From Cytophagaceae bacterium (GTDB taxonomy: Bacteria > Bacteroidota > Bacteroidia > Cytophagales > Cytophagaceae): 64,000 nucleotides of DNA. Numbering within the stretch: position 1 is the first letter of the stretch; each line of letters begins with the position of its first letter. The stretch lies in assembly GCA_021151805.1 (NCBI GenBank), contig JAGKWN010000009.1, positions 1 through 64,000 of the forward strand, in the 5' to 3' direction. Of the stretch, positions 7,751-16,273 are shown in pieces. The notes under the pieces were generated by a model. The model was not told the DNA's origin and ran no database searches. It saw only the letters and a program-made list of their open reading frames with translations. The position numbers were made by a program, and so were the translations under genes.

Positions 7751-10700
7751 ATGGCTAATTATTTGAAAATTATATTTCTGTCAGCAGTTTTTTTAACGAA
7801 TACCCTGTATGGACAAACTGCTGATATAGTGCAAGGATGCGTCCCTTTAAAGGTTAATTTTACTGCACCTGCTACAAGTTCTACCTATTTTTGGGATTTT
7901 AAAGATGGTGTAACATCCAACCTTCAAAATCCTGCAAATATTTTTAATAAAGCAGGGATTTATAACGTCACATTTCAGGAATCTGTCGGCGGACCTGTGA
8001 TTAAAACGATTAAAATTGAAGTATTTAAAGAACCTATTTTAAATATCAAGGTTGCTTCGGGTTGTTATCCGTTGAATGCTCAAATTGTCAGTACATCTAC
8101 CATAGATCCTAAGATTACCGTTCAAAATTATACATGGGTATTTGGCGACGGTGTAACTACTCAAGGCCCTACAGCATCCAGCATTACACATCCATATAAT
8201 GCTAAGGGCGTTTACAATATATCGCTGGGAATAGAGACTCAATATCCTTCCTGTAACAAAACAGGAATTTTTAATAGTGCGATAGAAGTATTTGAACCTC
8301 CTGTTGCCTCTTTTACAACCAATCCCGACAATACGGTTTCCTGTAATTCAACCCTGACTGTAGGTTTTACAAATGCATCAACAGGTGTACAGCCTTTAAC
8401 CTATCTGTGGAATCTTGGAAACGGACAAACATCAACTGCGGTGAATCCACCAACGCAGACATATACGAAGAACTCTTACAATGCAAGTTTAACTGTAAAG
8501 TTTGCTTCAAACCTGGCAGGTTGTACAGCAACAGCAAGTAAAGGCATCAGTGTTGGAAGACCAATTCCAACCATAAGAACCGCTAAGGACACCACCTGTA
8601 TCATTGATACGGTTGTATTTACAACAGCTACTGCCGGTATAAGATTGTGGTCTGTAGATGCGAACAGCAAAATTATTGGAGCAAACAACCGGGATAGTCT
8701 CCGTGTTGTATTTTCTAAAAGTGGTGCTCATTTAGTCAGTCTTCAGATTACAACTCCTGATGGAGCTTGTTCTGATAAAATTTCAAGAAGTATTTATATA
8801 GATGAAGTATTGGCCAGCATACAGCATACTCCTCAATATAGTTGCTCCAGCCCAATAACTGTTCAGTACAAAGCGATAGCCAACCAATCAAATGTGCAGT
8901 ATAAGTGGACCTTTAATGACAGTACAAAAAGTACGAATCAATCTGTCAGCCATACATATAAAACAATACATAGTGATTACTATGGTATCAATGATGTAGA
9001 AGTGCAGGCAACTTTTCTGCAGGTCACTTCTAAAAAGACTGGATGTAAAGCGATCGCATGGTCACTTGATACCATGTGGCTCCCGAATGCAAGGTTGATG
9101 CCTGATGTAACAAAAGGCTGTGCACCGTTAAACGTGCAGTTCAGCGATTCCAGTAAATCCAATGATCCGATTGTTAAATGGAAATGGTTATATGGAGATG
9201 CAACAGATCAAACTACTTCTACGAAGCAGGCGGTTTCTCATACCTTTGCTCAACCGGGCGTATATAGTAATCGATTGATCGTTACTACTAAAAGAGGATG
9301 TATCGATACATCTTATGCTGTAGCAATTGAAGTAGGTTCAAAGATTACCGGTCTTGATTTCACTGCCAGCAAAACTGATGTTTGTCCGGGTGAAGCTGTA
9401 TTATTTACGCCTGTTTTACCCTCAGGAGCATTAGCATCCATTGATGCCTATCATTTCAGTACGGAAGGGAACAGATCTTTTCATTGCAGTAATCAAAAAG
9501 ATTTGACATGGTCATATAAGTATTTAACAGGCCCTCAAAATGTAACGTTGACTGTTGACTACAACGGTTGCTTTACACAGGTAAACAAAAATAGCTATGT
9601 AAATGTTAAAGGTACTATTGCAAAAATTGATTATAGCGCAGCTTGTTCAGATCCGTTAAAATATCATTTTAGGGATGTGAATAAAAATGCGACCAGTCTT
9701 AGCTGGGATTTTGGAGATAATAAATCAGGTACCGCATTAAATGAAGTGCATGATTATGCTGTGAGAGGTGACTATAAAGTTATACTTACAGCTCTTGATG
9801 CGACAAGCGGTTGTGCTGCAACCAAAGATACAGTAATTGTTAAGCCTCGTTCACTACAAGCAAAAATGACCATTGATACGTTATTATGTAGAAATGGTAC
9901 CTATACATTCAGATCCAATAAGTCTGTAGATGTAGATGCACAGTGTTATAAAGGATACGACTGGAGAACTCCTTCAAGTGATGTAAGACAATTAGTGACC
10001 AGTTCAACTTATGCGACTTTCCAATTCACGAAAGCCGGTGTCTTTACTACACAGTTGATCGTTACCGATGTCAATGGTTGCAAAGATACCACTACACAGA
10101 AGATTAAAGTATTTGATATCAAACCTAAATTTACAGCTGATGACCAATTGATCTGTAATCCAGGGATTGTCCATTTTACGGATCAATCAATAGGAGATAC
10201 GACAGTGGTTGACTGGGAATGGAACTTTGGTGATCATACTGGCGGATTCGTACAAAATCCTGCTCATACCTATTTTGCAAAACCCGATTCAAATTCAACA
10301 TACACGGTTAGATTAGTAGCATCAGATATATTAGGTTGTAGGGATACTTCGTATGTTATGGTGCAGCAATATGAGCCAACTAGTTCTATTGTCATAACCA
10401 AGCCGCTGCTTTGTTTAGGTGAAACCGCAAAAATTACCGCTACAGATTACACGCAGGGTGGATCTAACTTAAAGTATAGCTGGGATTTTGGAAACAGCAC
10501 AACAAGTACGCAACAAGCAAATAATGTCTTGTATGCAAGTGATGCTCTTTACACCGTCTTGCTTAATTTTGAAGAGATATCCTCGGGTTGTAAAGGCACT
10601 ACAGCAGCAGCCGTAAGTGTTCAGACATATCCTACAGCATCCTTTACCACAAGTGCAGATACAATCAAAGTATTATGTGCTCCGAAGGTTGTTTCTTTTA

Positions 10701-12136
10701 CAGATAATTCAACATCTAAATATGCCTTTAACAGTCAGTGGAATTTTGGTAATGGTGAAGTATCATATCAGCCATCATACACATTAGTGTACTCTAAGGG
10801 CAATTATAAAGTGCAGCATATTGTAGCTACAGCGAATGGCTGTGCAGATACTACTTACAAAAGCTTTAAAGTATTTCAGCCGGAGGGTAATTTTGTTGCA
10901 GATAAAAACGCCATTTGTAAAAGCGAATCCATTCATTTTGAAATCAAAGATACCTCTGATGTTGTCAGCTATGCCTGGGCATTCGGCGATGGAACAGTCG
11001 TTGAAAATACAGCTCCTGTAGATCATACTTATAATTTCCATCCGCCAAGTGGTTCAACATTAGCGAAGTTAAGCTTGGTAGGTTCTGAGGGATGTAATTA
11101 TCAGGTGCAAAGTCCTATTACTATTTATCAGGTAATCTCTGAATTTGACAGACTGGATGGCGTTGATTCATCAAGTTGTTTTAATGATGGCCCATATACA
11201 TTAACCAATAAATCTACCGGTGCCAGTTCGTATTACTGGGACTTTGGAGATGGACAAACATCTACGGTGCAGAATGTTAATTCCCATGCATATGCAAGTG
11301 CCGGAGAATATGATGTAACGCTGGCTGTGAAAAGTCAACAGTTAGGCTGTGCAGATACAATCGTCAAAAAAATAATTATTTACGAGAATCCGGTTATACA
11401 CGCTATTGGCGATACGGTTTGTCAGGTAGCAGGTTCTGTATCCATGAGTGTAACCAATCCAAACCCTACCAGTACCTACAGCTGGACGCCTGGTACAGGC
11501 CTTTCGAGTGCAACAAGTCCAAGTCCTGTTGCAACCATTAGTCACAGCGTGCACTATCAGGTGGTGGAGACAGATAAAAATGGCTGTACTGATAAGACAG
11601 ATGTGCCGGCGATTGTTATTGAATCTATTAACCTTAGAAGTTTAGATACAAGTATTGTTATCGGAGATGCTATTCAATTGCCCGTTGTTGGTGAATCGTA
11701 TTATAAATTTACCTGGACCCCAACAACAGGACTTAGCTGTTTGCAATGTAATTATCCTAAAGTGCAGCCGTTGGAAGATATTCGCTACAACCTGAATGTT
11801 ACCGATGTACGTGGATGTTATAATGAAAACTATTTCTACAATATTGTTATTAAACCAGAAACGTTTGTGAAGCTTCCTTCTATGTTTACACCGAATGGTG
11901 ATGGTAATAATGATATTGTGTATGTGAACGGCTGGGGGATTAAAAATCTATTAACTTTCGAAATATTTAACCGTTGGGGACAATTAATTTATACATCAAA
12001 TAATATTACTGAAGGCTGGGACGGAACGTTTAATGGAGCTGTGCAGAGTTCAGACATATATGTATATAAGGTGAAGGCTCTGACCTGGAGGAATGTAGAA
12101 ATAGAAGAGGAAGGATATATTAACCTCGTTCGTTAA
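7751..12136 (+). CDS. Giant PKD-repeat surface protein with gliding-motility/type IX C-terminal domain
   Basis: A secreted protein of about 1460 residues. Parts in order: signal peptide (MANYLKIIFLSAVF...LYGQ), then a long array of PKD-like beta-sandwich repeats recognisable by repeated W-x-F-G-D/N-G and H-x-Y-x-x-x-G-x-Y motifs (for example YTWVFGDGVTT, YLWNLGNGQTS, LSWDFGDNKSG, YYWDFGDGQTS) and paired cysteines, and finally the type B type IX sorting domain in the last 85 residues (PSMFTPNGDGNNDIVYV ... FEIFNRWGQLIYTS ... WDG). This architecture is typical of adhesins exported across the outer membrane and held on the surface. An ATG at 7724 is possible, but the promoter position favours 7751. 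It is divergent from the metalloprotease-PorP-OmpA operon, which may provide its export and anchoring. A terminator follows. Confidence 0.93.
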   Translation: MANYLKIIFLSAVFLTNTLYGQTADIVQGCVPLKVNFTAPATSSTYFWDFKDGVTSNLQNPANIFNKAGIYNVTFQESVGGPVIKTIKIEVFKEPILNIKVASGCYPLNAQIVSTSTIDPKITVQNYTWVFGDGVTTQGPTASSITHPYNAKGVYNISLGIETQYPSCNKTGIFNSAIEVFEPPVASFTTNPDNTVSCNSTLTVGFTNASTGVQPLTYLWNLGNGQTSTAVNPPTQTYTKNSYNASLTVKFASNLAGCTATASKGISVGRPIPTIRTAKDTTCIIDTVVFTTATAGIRLWSVDANSKIIGANNRDSLRVVFSKSGAHLVSLQITTPDGACSDKISRSIYIDEVLASIQHTPQYSCSSPITVQYKAIANQSNVQYKWTFNDSTKSTNQSVSHTYKTIHSDYYGINDVEVQATFLQVTSKKTGCKAIAWSLDTMWLPNARLMPDVTKGCAPLNVQFSDSSKSNDPIVKWKWLYGDATDQTTSTKQAVSHTFAQPGVYSNRLIVTTKRGCIDTSYAVAIEVGSKITGLDFTASKTDVCPGEAVLFTPVLPSGALASIDAYHFSTEGNRSFHCSNQKDLTWSYKYLTGPQNVTLTVDYNGCFTQVNKNSYVNVKGTIAKIDYSAACSDPLKYHFRDVNKNATSLSWDFGDNKSGTALNEVHDYAVRGDYKVILTALDATSGCAATKDTVIVKPRSLQAKMTIDTLLCRNGTYTFRSNKSVDVDAQCYKGYDWRTPSSDVRQLVTSSTYATFQFTKAGVFTTQLIVTDVNGCKDTTTQKIKVFDIKPKFTADDQLICNPGIVHFTDQSIGDTTVVDWEWNFGDHTGGFVQNPAHTYFAKPDSNSTYTVRLVASDILGCRDTSYVMVQQYEPTSSIVITKPLLCLGETAKITATDYTQGGSNLKYSWDFGNSTTSTQQANNVLYASDALYTVLLNFEEISSGCKGTTAAAVSVQTYPTASFTTSADTIKVLCAPKVVSFTDNSTSKYAFNSQWNFGNGEVSYQPSYTLVYSKGNYKVQHIVATANGCADTTYKSFKVFQPEGNFVADKNAICKSESIHFEIKDTSDVVSYAWAFGDGTVVENTAPVDHTYNFHPPSGSTLAKLSLVGSEGCNYQVQSPITIYQVISEFDRLDGVDSSSCFNDGPYTLTNKSTGASSYYWDFGDGQTSTVQNVNSHAYASAGEYDVTLAVKSQQLGCADTIVKKIIIYENPVIHAIGDTVCQVAGSVSMSVTNPNPTSTYSWTPGTGLSSATSPSPVATISHSVHYQVVETDKNGCTDKTDVPAIVIESINLRSLDTSIVIGDAIQLPVVGESYYKFTWTPTTGLSCLQCNYPKVQPLEDIRYNLNVTDVRGCYNENYFYNIVIKPETFVKLPSMFTPNGDGNNDIVYVNGWGIKNLLTFEIFNRWGQLIYTSNNITEGWDGTFNGAVQSSDIYVYKVKALTWRNVEIEEEGYINLVR

Positions 12137-12145
12137 ATAAATAGT

Positions 12146-12185
12146 AAAAAAGGCTGCTTTCGAATCCGGGAGCAGCCTTTTTTTT
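12146..12185 (+). terminator. Rho-independent terminator
   Basis: AAAAAGGCTGCT and its complement enclose a 12-base loop and lead into a run of eight or more T, just after the PKD-repeat gene. Confidence 0.88.
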
Positions 12186-12243
12186 GACGTGAGTAATCTT
12201 GTATGAATGCCGGTACAGATGCTATAAATTGTTCAATCAGTCA

Positions 12244-12573
12244 TTAGTCTGTGAATTTTCCGATAGATGCAAACTGGGCAATCACATCCCGGTTTTGCAT
12301 ATTGTCATTGTTTAAGCAGATCATAATTTCTTCCTCGGGAATATAGAAATTGTAAAGCTCCAGCACGCGCATAAAGTGCCTGCAAAACATTTTTTTTGAT
12401 TCTGCAATTGAACTTGCTCCTTTATTCCATTCTAATTGCGAGACAGTGGCATCAAGAAATGGAGGAATCTCTTCAAACGGATTTACATCATGCGTAGGGC
12501 TGTCTAGTACTCCATAGTATACTTTTGTAAGCCACCGGATTCTTTTTTCAGGAGATAATGTTTCATCATTCAT
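12244..12573 (-). CDS. Conserved-looking hypothetical protein (109 aa)
   Basis: I do not recognise this family. It is a small acidic cytoplasmic protein with no signal peptide or membrane segment. It looks mostly alpha-helical: ESKKMFCRHFMRVLELYNFYIPEEEIMICLNN is the longest predicted helix-turn-helix-like region, but it is not a clear DNA-binding motif. Two cysteines (about residues 69 and 86) do not form a metal motif. It lies alone between the terminator of the PKD gene and a lipoprotein gene on the same strand, with about 110 bp upstream that separates it from the next operon. Confidence 0.7.
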   Translation of the reverse strand: MNDETLSPEKRIRWLTKVYYGVLDSPTHDVNPFEEIPPFLDATVSQLEWNKGASSIAESKKMFCRHFMRVLELYNFYIPEEEIMICLNNDNMQNRDVIAQFASIGKFTD

Positions 12574-12686
12574 AATCTACTTTTTTAAATAAAACAATTG
12601 ACTGGTTATTTGAAATAGTTTTTTACAACACAAAAAACAGAGCGATGTTGCTAAGCTATATATAAGATAAAAAAAATAATCGAGAG

Positions 12687-13319
12687 TTATTGTCCCGGCT
12701 TCGTATTTTGAGCGGTAATAGTTATGTTTCCGGTATTTAAATTGTATGAAGCAACTAAATAGTCAGGATTTAAGAACCAGGTAGTCAGCTGGGCATAATG
12801 ATTATCTTCTTCGATGTTAACAGGCTGGGCAGAGCCTATATAGTCGTTGTAATAATCTAAGATTTGATAGTAAATTTTATTTCCTTTAGCTTCATTCGGT
12901 TCATTGAATGCAATGCTATATCTATATAAGGAGTCGTTTTTAAAATTAAATTCCAGTTTGCCTTTACGGTTCAAAAAATGAATATCCATAATCGATTCCT
13001 GGAATCCTTTTGCTCCAAGCTGATCGTTTAGATCTTCGTCATGCAATTGAGAAAAGTAGGTGAATTTATTTTGTACCTGGCTTGAGGACATGCCCAGTGA
13101 TACCTTTTCAAACAACAGAAGATTAGTTTTATCCTCTGCATTAAATTGCAATGAAGTATTTGTTGATTGTTTCGGTAACGTGTCTGGATTAACAGATGGT
13201 AAAGAGTCGGTTTTATTGAACTTGGAAGAATCCAGCACTTGTGTGCCATCTGTCTCCGGACTGGTACAGGCTGGAGCAATCAGGATCAAACAAATACTAT
13301 ATAATAAAACTCTTTTCAT
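12687..13319 (-). CDS. Putative lipoprotein (210 aa)
   Basis: The N-terminus (MKRVLLYSICLILIAPACTSPE) is a lipoprotein signal with Cys18 as the probable lipidation site. The rest is a soluble domain of about 190 residues beginning with a low-complexity Thr/Ser/Pro linker. The sequence LGMSSSQVQNKF (about residues 75-86) resembles the start of small periplasmic alpha/beta domains with an 'LGMS...V...F' pattern, like those in SmpA/BamE-type or uncharacterised lipoproteins; that resemblance is weak. It is last in the operon, 8 bp after priA. No function is assigned. Confidence 0.75.
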   Translation of the reverse strand: MKRVLLYSICLILIAPACTSPETDGTQVLDSSKFNKTDSLPSVNPDTLPKQSTNTSLQFNAEDKTNLLLFEKVSLGMSSSQVQNKFTYFSQLHDEDLNDQLGAKGFQESIMDIHFLNRKGKLEFNFKNDSLYRYSIAFNEPNEAKGNKIYYQILDYYNDYIGSAQPVNIEEDNHYAQLTTWFLNPDYLVASYNLNTGNITITAQNTKPGQ

Positions 13320-13327
13320 ATTAAATG

Positions 13328-15814
13328 TTAAATCGGGTCTATATTGATGATAATTCTTCCTTTAGAACCCATATGCATGTTCTGTTCACTTCCGATAATG
13401 GTTGCAATTTCATTCTTAATGGATTGCAGACCTTTGATATCTCTTTCTAATTTAATAAAAAGTTCGATATGATAATAATTTCTCAAACGTTCAATAGAAG
13501 GTGCCTGAGGCCCTAAAACGCGTTTACTGCCAATTTTAGCTCTTAATTTTGCAGCCAGCTGCTCCCCGTACTTTAAAGCTTCTTTTTTATCTAAATGTAA
13601 TACAGATACATGTATCATGCGTGTAAATGGCGGATACAAATACATTTCGCGTTCATAGACCTCGCGTGTGAAAAAATTATCGTAATCATTTTTTTGAATG
13701 AATGGAAAAACCGGATGATCCGGTTGTGCTGTCTGAATGATCACTTTACCCATACCGCTTTTTCTGCCGGCTCTGCCGCTTACCTGTACAATCATCTGAT
13801 AGGTTCGTTCAATAGCTCTGAAGTCAGGGAAGTAGAGCATGCGGTCGGCGTCATATACCCCAACCAATTCAACGTTTGCAAAATCCAGTCCTTTCGTAAC
13901 CATTTGTGTACCGATCAGGATATCGATTTCACCCTGACTGAAAGCTGTTATCAATTCAGCGAAGCTATTTTTGCGGCGCGTTGTATCCAGGTCCATGCGG
14001 CTGATTCTTGCTTCCGGCAGAATCAGTTGTAATTCATCTTCTATACGCTCTGTGCCGGCGCCCACTGTTTTCAATCTGTTGGAGCTGCAGCTATCACATT
14101 TGTTCGGAACTTTACGGGCGAAGCCGCAATAATGACAGCGCAGCTCATGACTGAACTGATGGTATGTGAGACTTACCGAACAGCTGTTGCACATGGGGAT
14201 ATTTCCGCAATCTTCGCACTCAAGCATTGGAGCGTAGCCTCTGCGGTTTTGGAAAATAATTACTTGCTTTTTATTGGCGATTGTTTCGCGGATAGCTGTT
14301 AGCAGCTTCAAAGAGAAACCTTGCTGTACGGTTTTGTTTTTGCGTTCCGTTTTCATGTCTGCAAAAATAATTTCCGGTAAAGCTACATCTGCATAGCGTT
14401 TCAATAGAGGAACGTAGCCCCATTTGTTTTTTAATGCGGCGTCCCGGCTTTCAACACTGGGGGTAGCAGAACCTAGCAATGTCTTTGCACTATGTATGCG
14501 TGCAAGCACCAGGGCAGAATCTCTGCCGTTATAACGCGGAGCAGGGTCTTGCTGCTTGTAGGAAGCTTCGTGCTCTTCATCTACAATTACTAAACCTAAA
14601 TGTGTAAATGGTAAAAATATTGCTGAACGCACACCGACAATAAAATCATAACGTCCTTCCTGCAAGCCTTTCCATACCTCTACACGTTCGTTATCGGAAA
14701 ACTTTGAATGGTATACACCCATTCTGTCGCCGAAATATTCTTCCAGCCGGTTTACAATTTGTGTGGTGAGAGCAATTTCGGGAAGCAGCAATAAAGCCTG
14801 GGAACCATTGTCAATACTGCGTTTGATAAGGTCTATGTAAATCTCTGTTTTACCGCTGCCGGTAACACCGTGTAGCAGTACAATATCTTTTGAATGAAAT
14901 TGCTGGAGAATGGATTCTTTGGCAGCTTCCTGGTCGGCAGATAAAGAAACATTGTGCTTCTTTTCATCCGGTCTGAATGTAAGTCTGGAAACAATTTCTT
15001 CAAACGAAATAAAGATCTCGCTTTTTAATAGCGTTTGCAGGGAGGAGGCTGAAATATTTGTATTAAGCAGTGCTGATTTTTCAATGCCTAGCTGGTTGCT
15101 TTGCGGATCTTGTATAACAGGAACCTGTTGTAAATAACGCAGTATGATTTCCTGCTGCTTCGGCTTTTTTTCAAGCTGGTCCAACAGTGCCGATAAAGAT
15201 TCGTTGGAAATAAACGTCTCGTTTAAACGAATGCGAGTTACAATTTTGGGACTGTATTTTTCTTTTACTTCTTCGAATAATAAAATTGCCTGTTTTTGAA
15301 TCAGGGCTTTAATAATGGACTGTACTCCCGATGAATCTATAAGTTTTGAAATGTCCTTATAACTCAATGTTTTTGAGCGGAGCTCATGTATGACTCGTTT
15401 TTCTTTCTCTGTGAGGTCAAAGTCAGATTCTTTAAAAGCCGGGTTCAGCTGAATCATGGATTCGCTGCTAAGCTTAAAGCCGCTGGGTAATGCGGCTTGC
15501 AGTACTTCACCCGGTGTACATAAATAATATTCTGCCATCCAGTCCATGAACTTGAACTGAGAGGAATTCATCGTTGGCTCAATATCCAGAATATCCAGTA
15601 TTTCTTTTGTCTGATAAGCGGCAGGTTTGTTCGGGTGTATTTTTTTAACGACACCAGTTACAAATTTCCGCTGGCCAAAGGGAACAATAACACGAACACC
15701 AACGCTGATATTTCGGATGTATGTTGAGGGAATTTTATACGTAAATAATTGCGGAAGAGGTAGAGGTAACACTACATCACAATATTCTTCTTCACGATTC
15801 ACCTTACTGCTCAT
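13328..15814 (-). CDS. priA: Primosomal protein N' (replication restart helicase PriA)
   Basis: PriA is a 3'-5' superfamily 2 DNA helicase that binds stalled forks and loads the replicative helicase to restart replication. Seen in the 828-residue protein: an N-terminal DNA-binding domain (about 1-110), Walker A GVTGSGKT at 316-323, the DEEH box at 412-415, motif III GSATPS at 448-453, and an eight-cysteine zinc region (Cys533, 536, 542, 545, 560, 563, 573, 576) followed by the helicase C lobe with QMVTKGLDF and QVSGRAGR. Length is somewhat above the E. coli protein, normal for Bacteroidota. It is the fourth gene of a leftward operon, between an LRR protein gene and a lipoprotein gene. Confidence 0.97.
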   Translation of the reverse strand: MSSKVNREEEYCDVVLPLPLPQLFTYKIPSTYIRNISVGVRVIVPFGQRKFVTGVVKKIHPNKPAAYQTKEILDILDIEPTMNSSQFKFMDWMAEYYLCTPGEVLQAALPSGFKLSSESMIQLNPAFKESDFDLTEKEKRVIHELRSKTLSYKDISKLIDSSGVQSIIKALIQKQAILLFEEVKEKYSPKIVTRIRLNETFISNESLSALLDQLEKKPKQQEIILRYLQQVPVIQDPQSNQLGIEKSALLNTNISASSLQTLLKSEIFISFEEIVSRLTFRPDEKKHNVSLSADQEAAKESILQQFHSKDIVLLHGVTGSGKTEIYIDLIKRSIDNGSQALLLLPEIALTTQIVNRLEEYFGDRMGVYHSKFSDNERVEVWKGLQEGRYDFIVGVRSAIFLPFTHLGLVIVDEEHEASYKQQDPAPRYNGRDSALVLARIHSAKTLLGSATPSVESRDAALKNKWGYVPLLKRYADVALPEIIFADMKTERKNKTVQQGFSLKLLTAIRETIANKKQVIIFQNRRGYAPMLECEDCGNIPMCNSCSVSLTYHQFSHELRCHYCGFARKVPNKCDSCSSNRLKTVGAGTERIEDELQLILPEARISRMDLDTTRRKNSFAELITAFSQGEIDILIGTQMVTKGLDFANVELVGVYDADRMLYFPDFRAIERTYQMIVQVSGRAGRKSGMGKVIIQTAQPDHPVFPFIQKNDYDNFFTREVYEREMYLYPPFTRMIHVSVLHLDKKEALKYGEQLAAKLRAKIGSKRVLGPQAPSIERLRNYYHIELFIKLERDIKGLQSIKNEIATIIGSEQNMHMGSKGRIIINIDPI

Positions 15815-15831
15815 TAATGCGTTTGTACGAA

Positions 15832-16272
15832 TTATTTAATAATTGTAACGTTTGGTAATAGTTTGCTTGCTTCCGCATAAGTTGTTGCAGGCCATTCCGG
15901 ATGGTCTCGCAGGTCTACTAATTTTAATGCAGGCATTTTTGATAATACTACAGGTAATTTTCCCATGTATCTTGTACCCGTTAAATTCAGGCATTCAAGC
16001 TTTGTTAACGAGCTGAACGATGCCGGAAGCGTAGGTATACGATTAAATGAAAGGTCGAGGCAAACCAAGTTGGTGAACTGCATAACTTCTTCAGGCAGCA
16101 CCGTTAATTTCTGCATAGACAAATCCAGCTTCTGAACTTTTAATGGTTCTTTCATGGCTTCTTCAATCGAATAATATGTTTTATAAGATTGGCAAAGGGA
16201 ATCGTATGACTGCTGAGCCATTGCATAGATACCTGAAAGTATGAAGAATGAAAGAATAGCTATTTTTTTCAT
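15832..16272 (-). CDS. Small secreted leucine-rich repeat protein (146 aa)
   Basis: The protein has a signal peptide (MKKIAILSFFILSGIYAMAQ) and then about four leucine-rich repeats between residues 45 and 125, each with the pattern L-x-x-L-x-L-x-x-x-x-L-x-x-L-P (for example LVCLDLSFNRIPTLPASF and LECLNLTGTRYMGKLP). Such repeats form a short solenoid used for protein binding; no partner is evident. It is unusually short for an LRR protein and has only weak capping segments. The gene lies 1 bp after the DUF255 gene and 17 bp before priA, so it is co-transcribed with them. Function is unknown. Confidence 0.85.
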   Translation of the reverse strand: MKKIAILSFFILSGIYAMAQQSYDSLCQSYKTYYSIEEAMKEPLKVQKLDLSMQKLTVLPEEVMQFTNLVCLDLSFNRIPTLPASFSSLTKLECLNLTGTRYMGKLPVVLSKMPALKLVDLRDHPEWPATTYAEASKLLPNVTIIK

Positions 16273-16273
16273 A

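Noticed and set aside
8039..8242. Minus-strand open frame within the PKD gene
   Set aside because: It is a shadow of a long, well-supported gene with repeats; no independent support.
13610..14032. Plus-strand open frame of 140 codons opposite priA
   Set aside because: The cysteine- and basic-rich translation is typical of antisense reading of a coding gene; priA motifs are intact.
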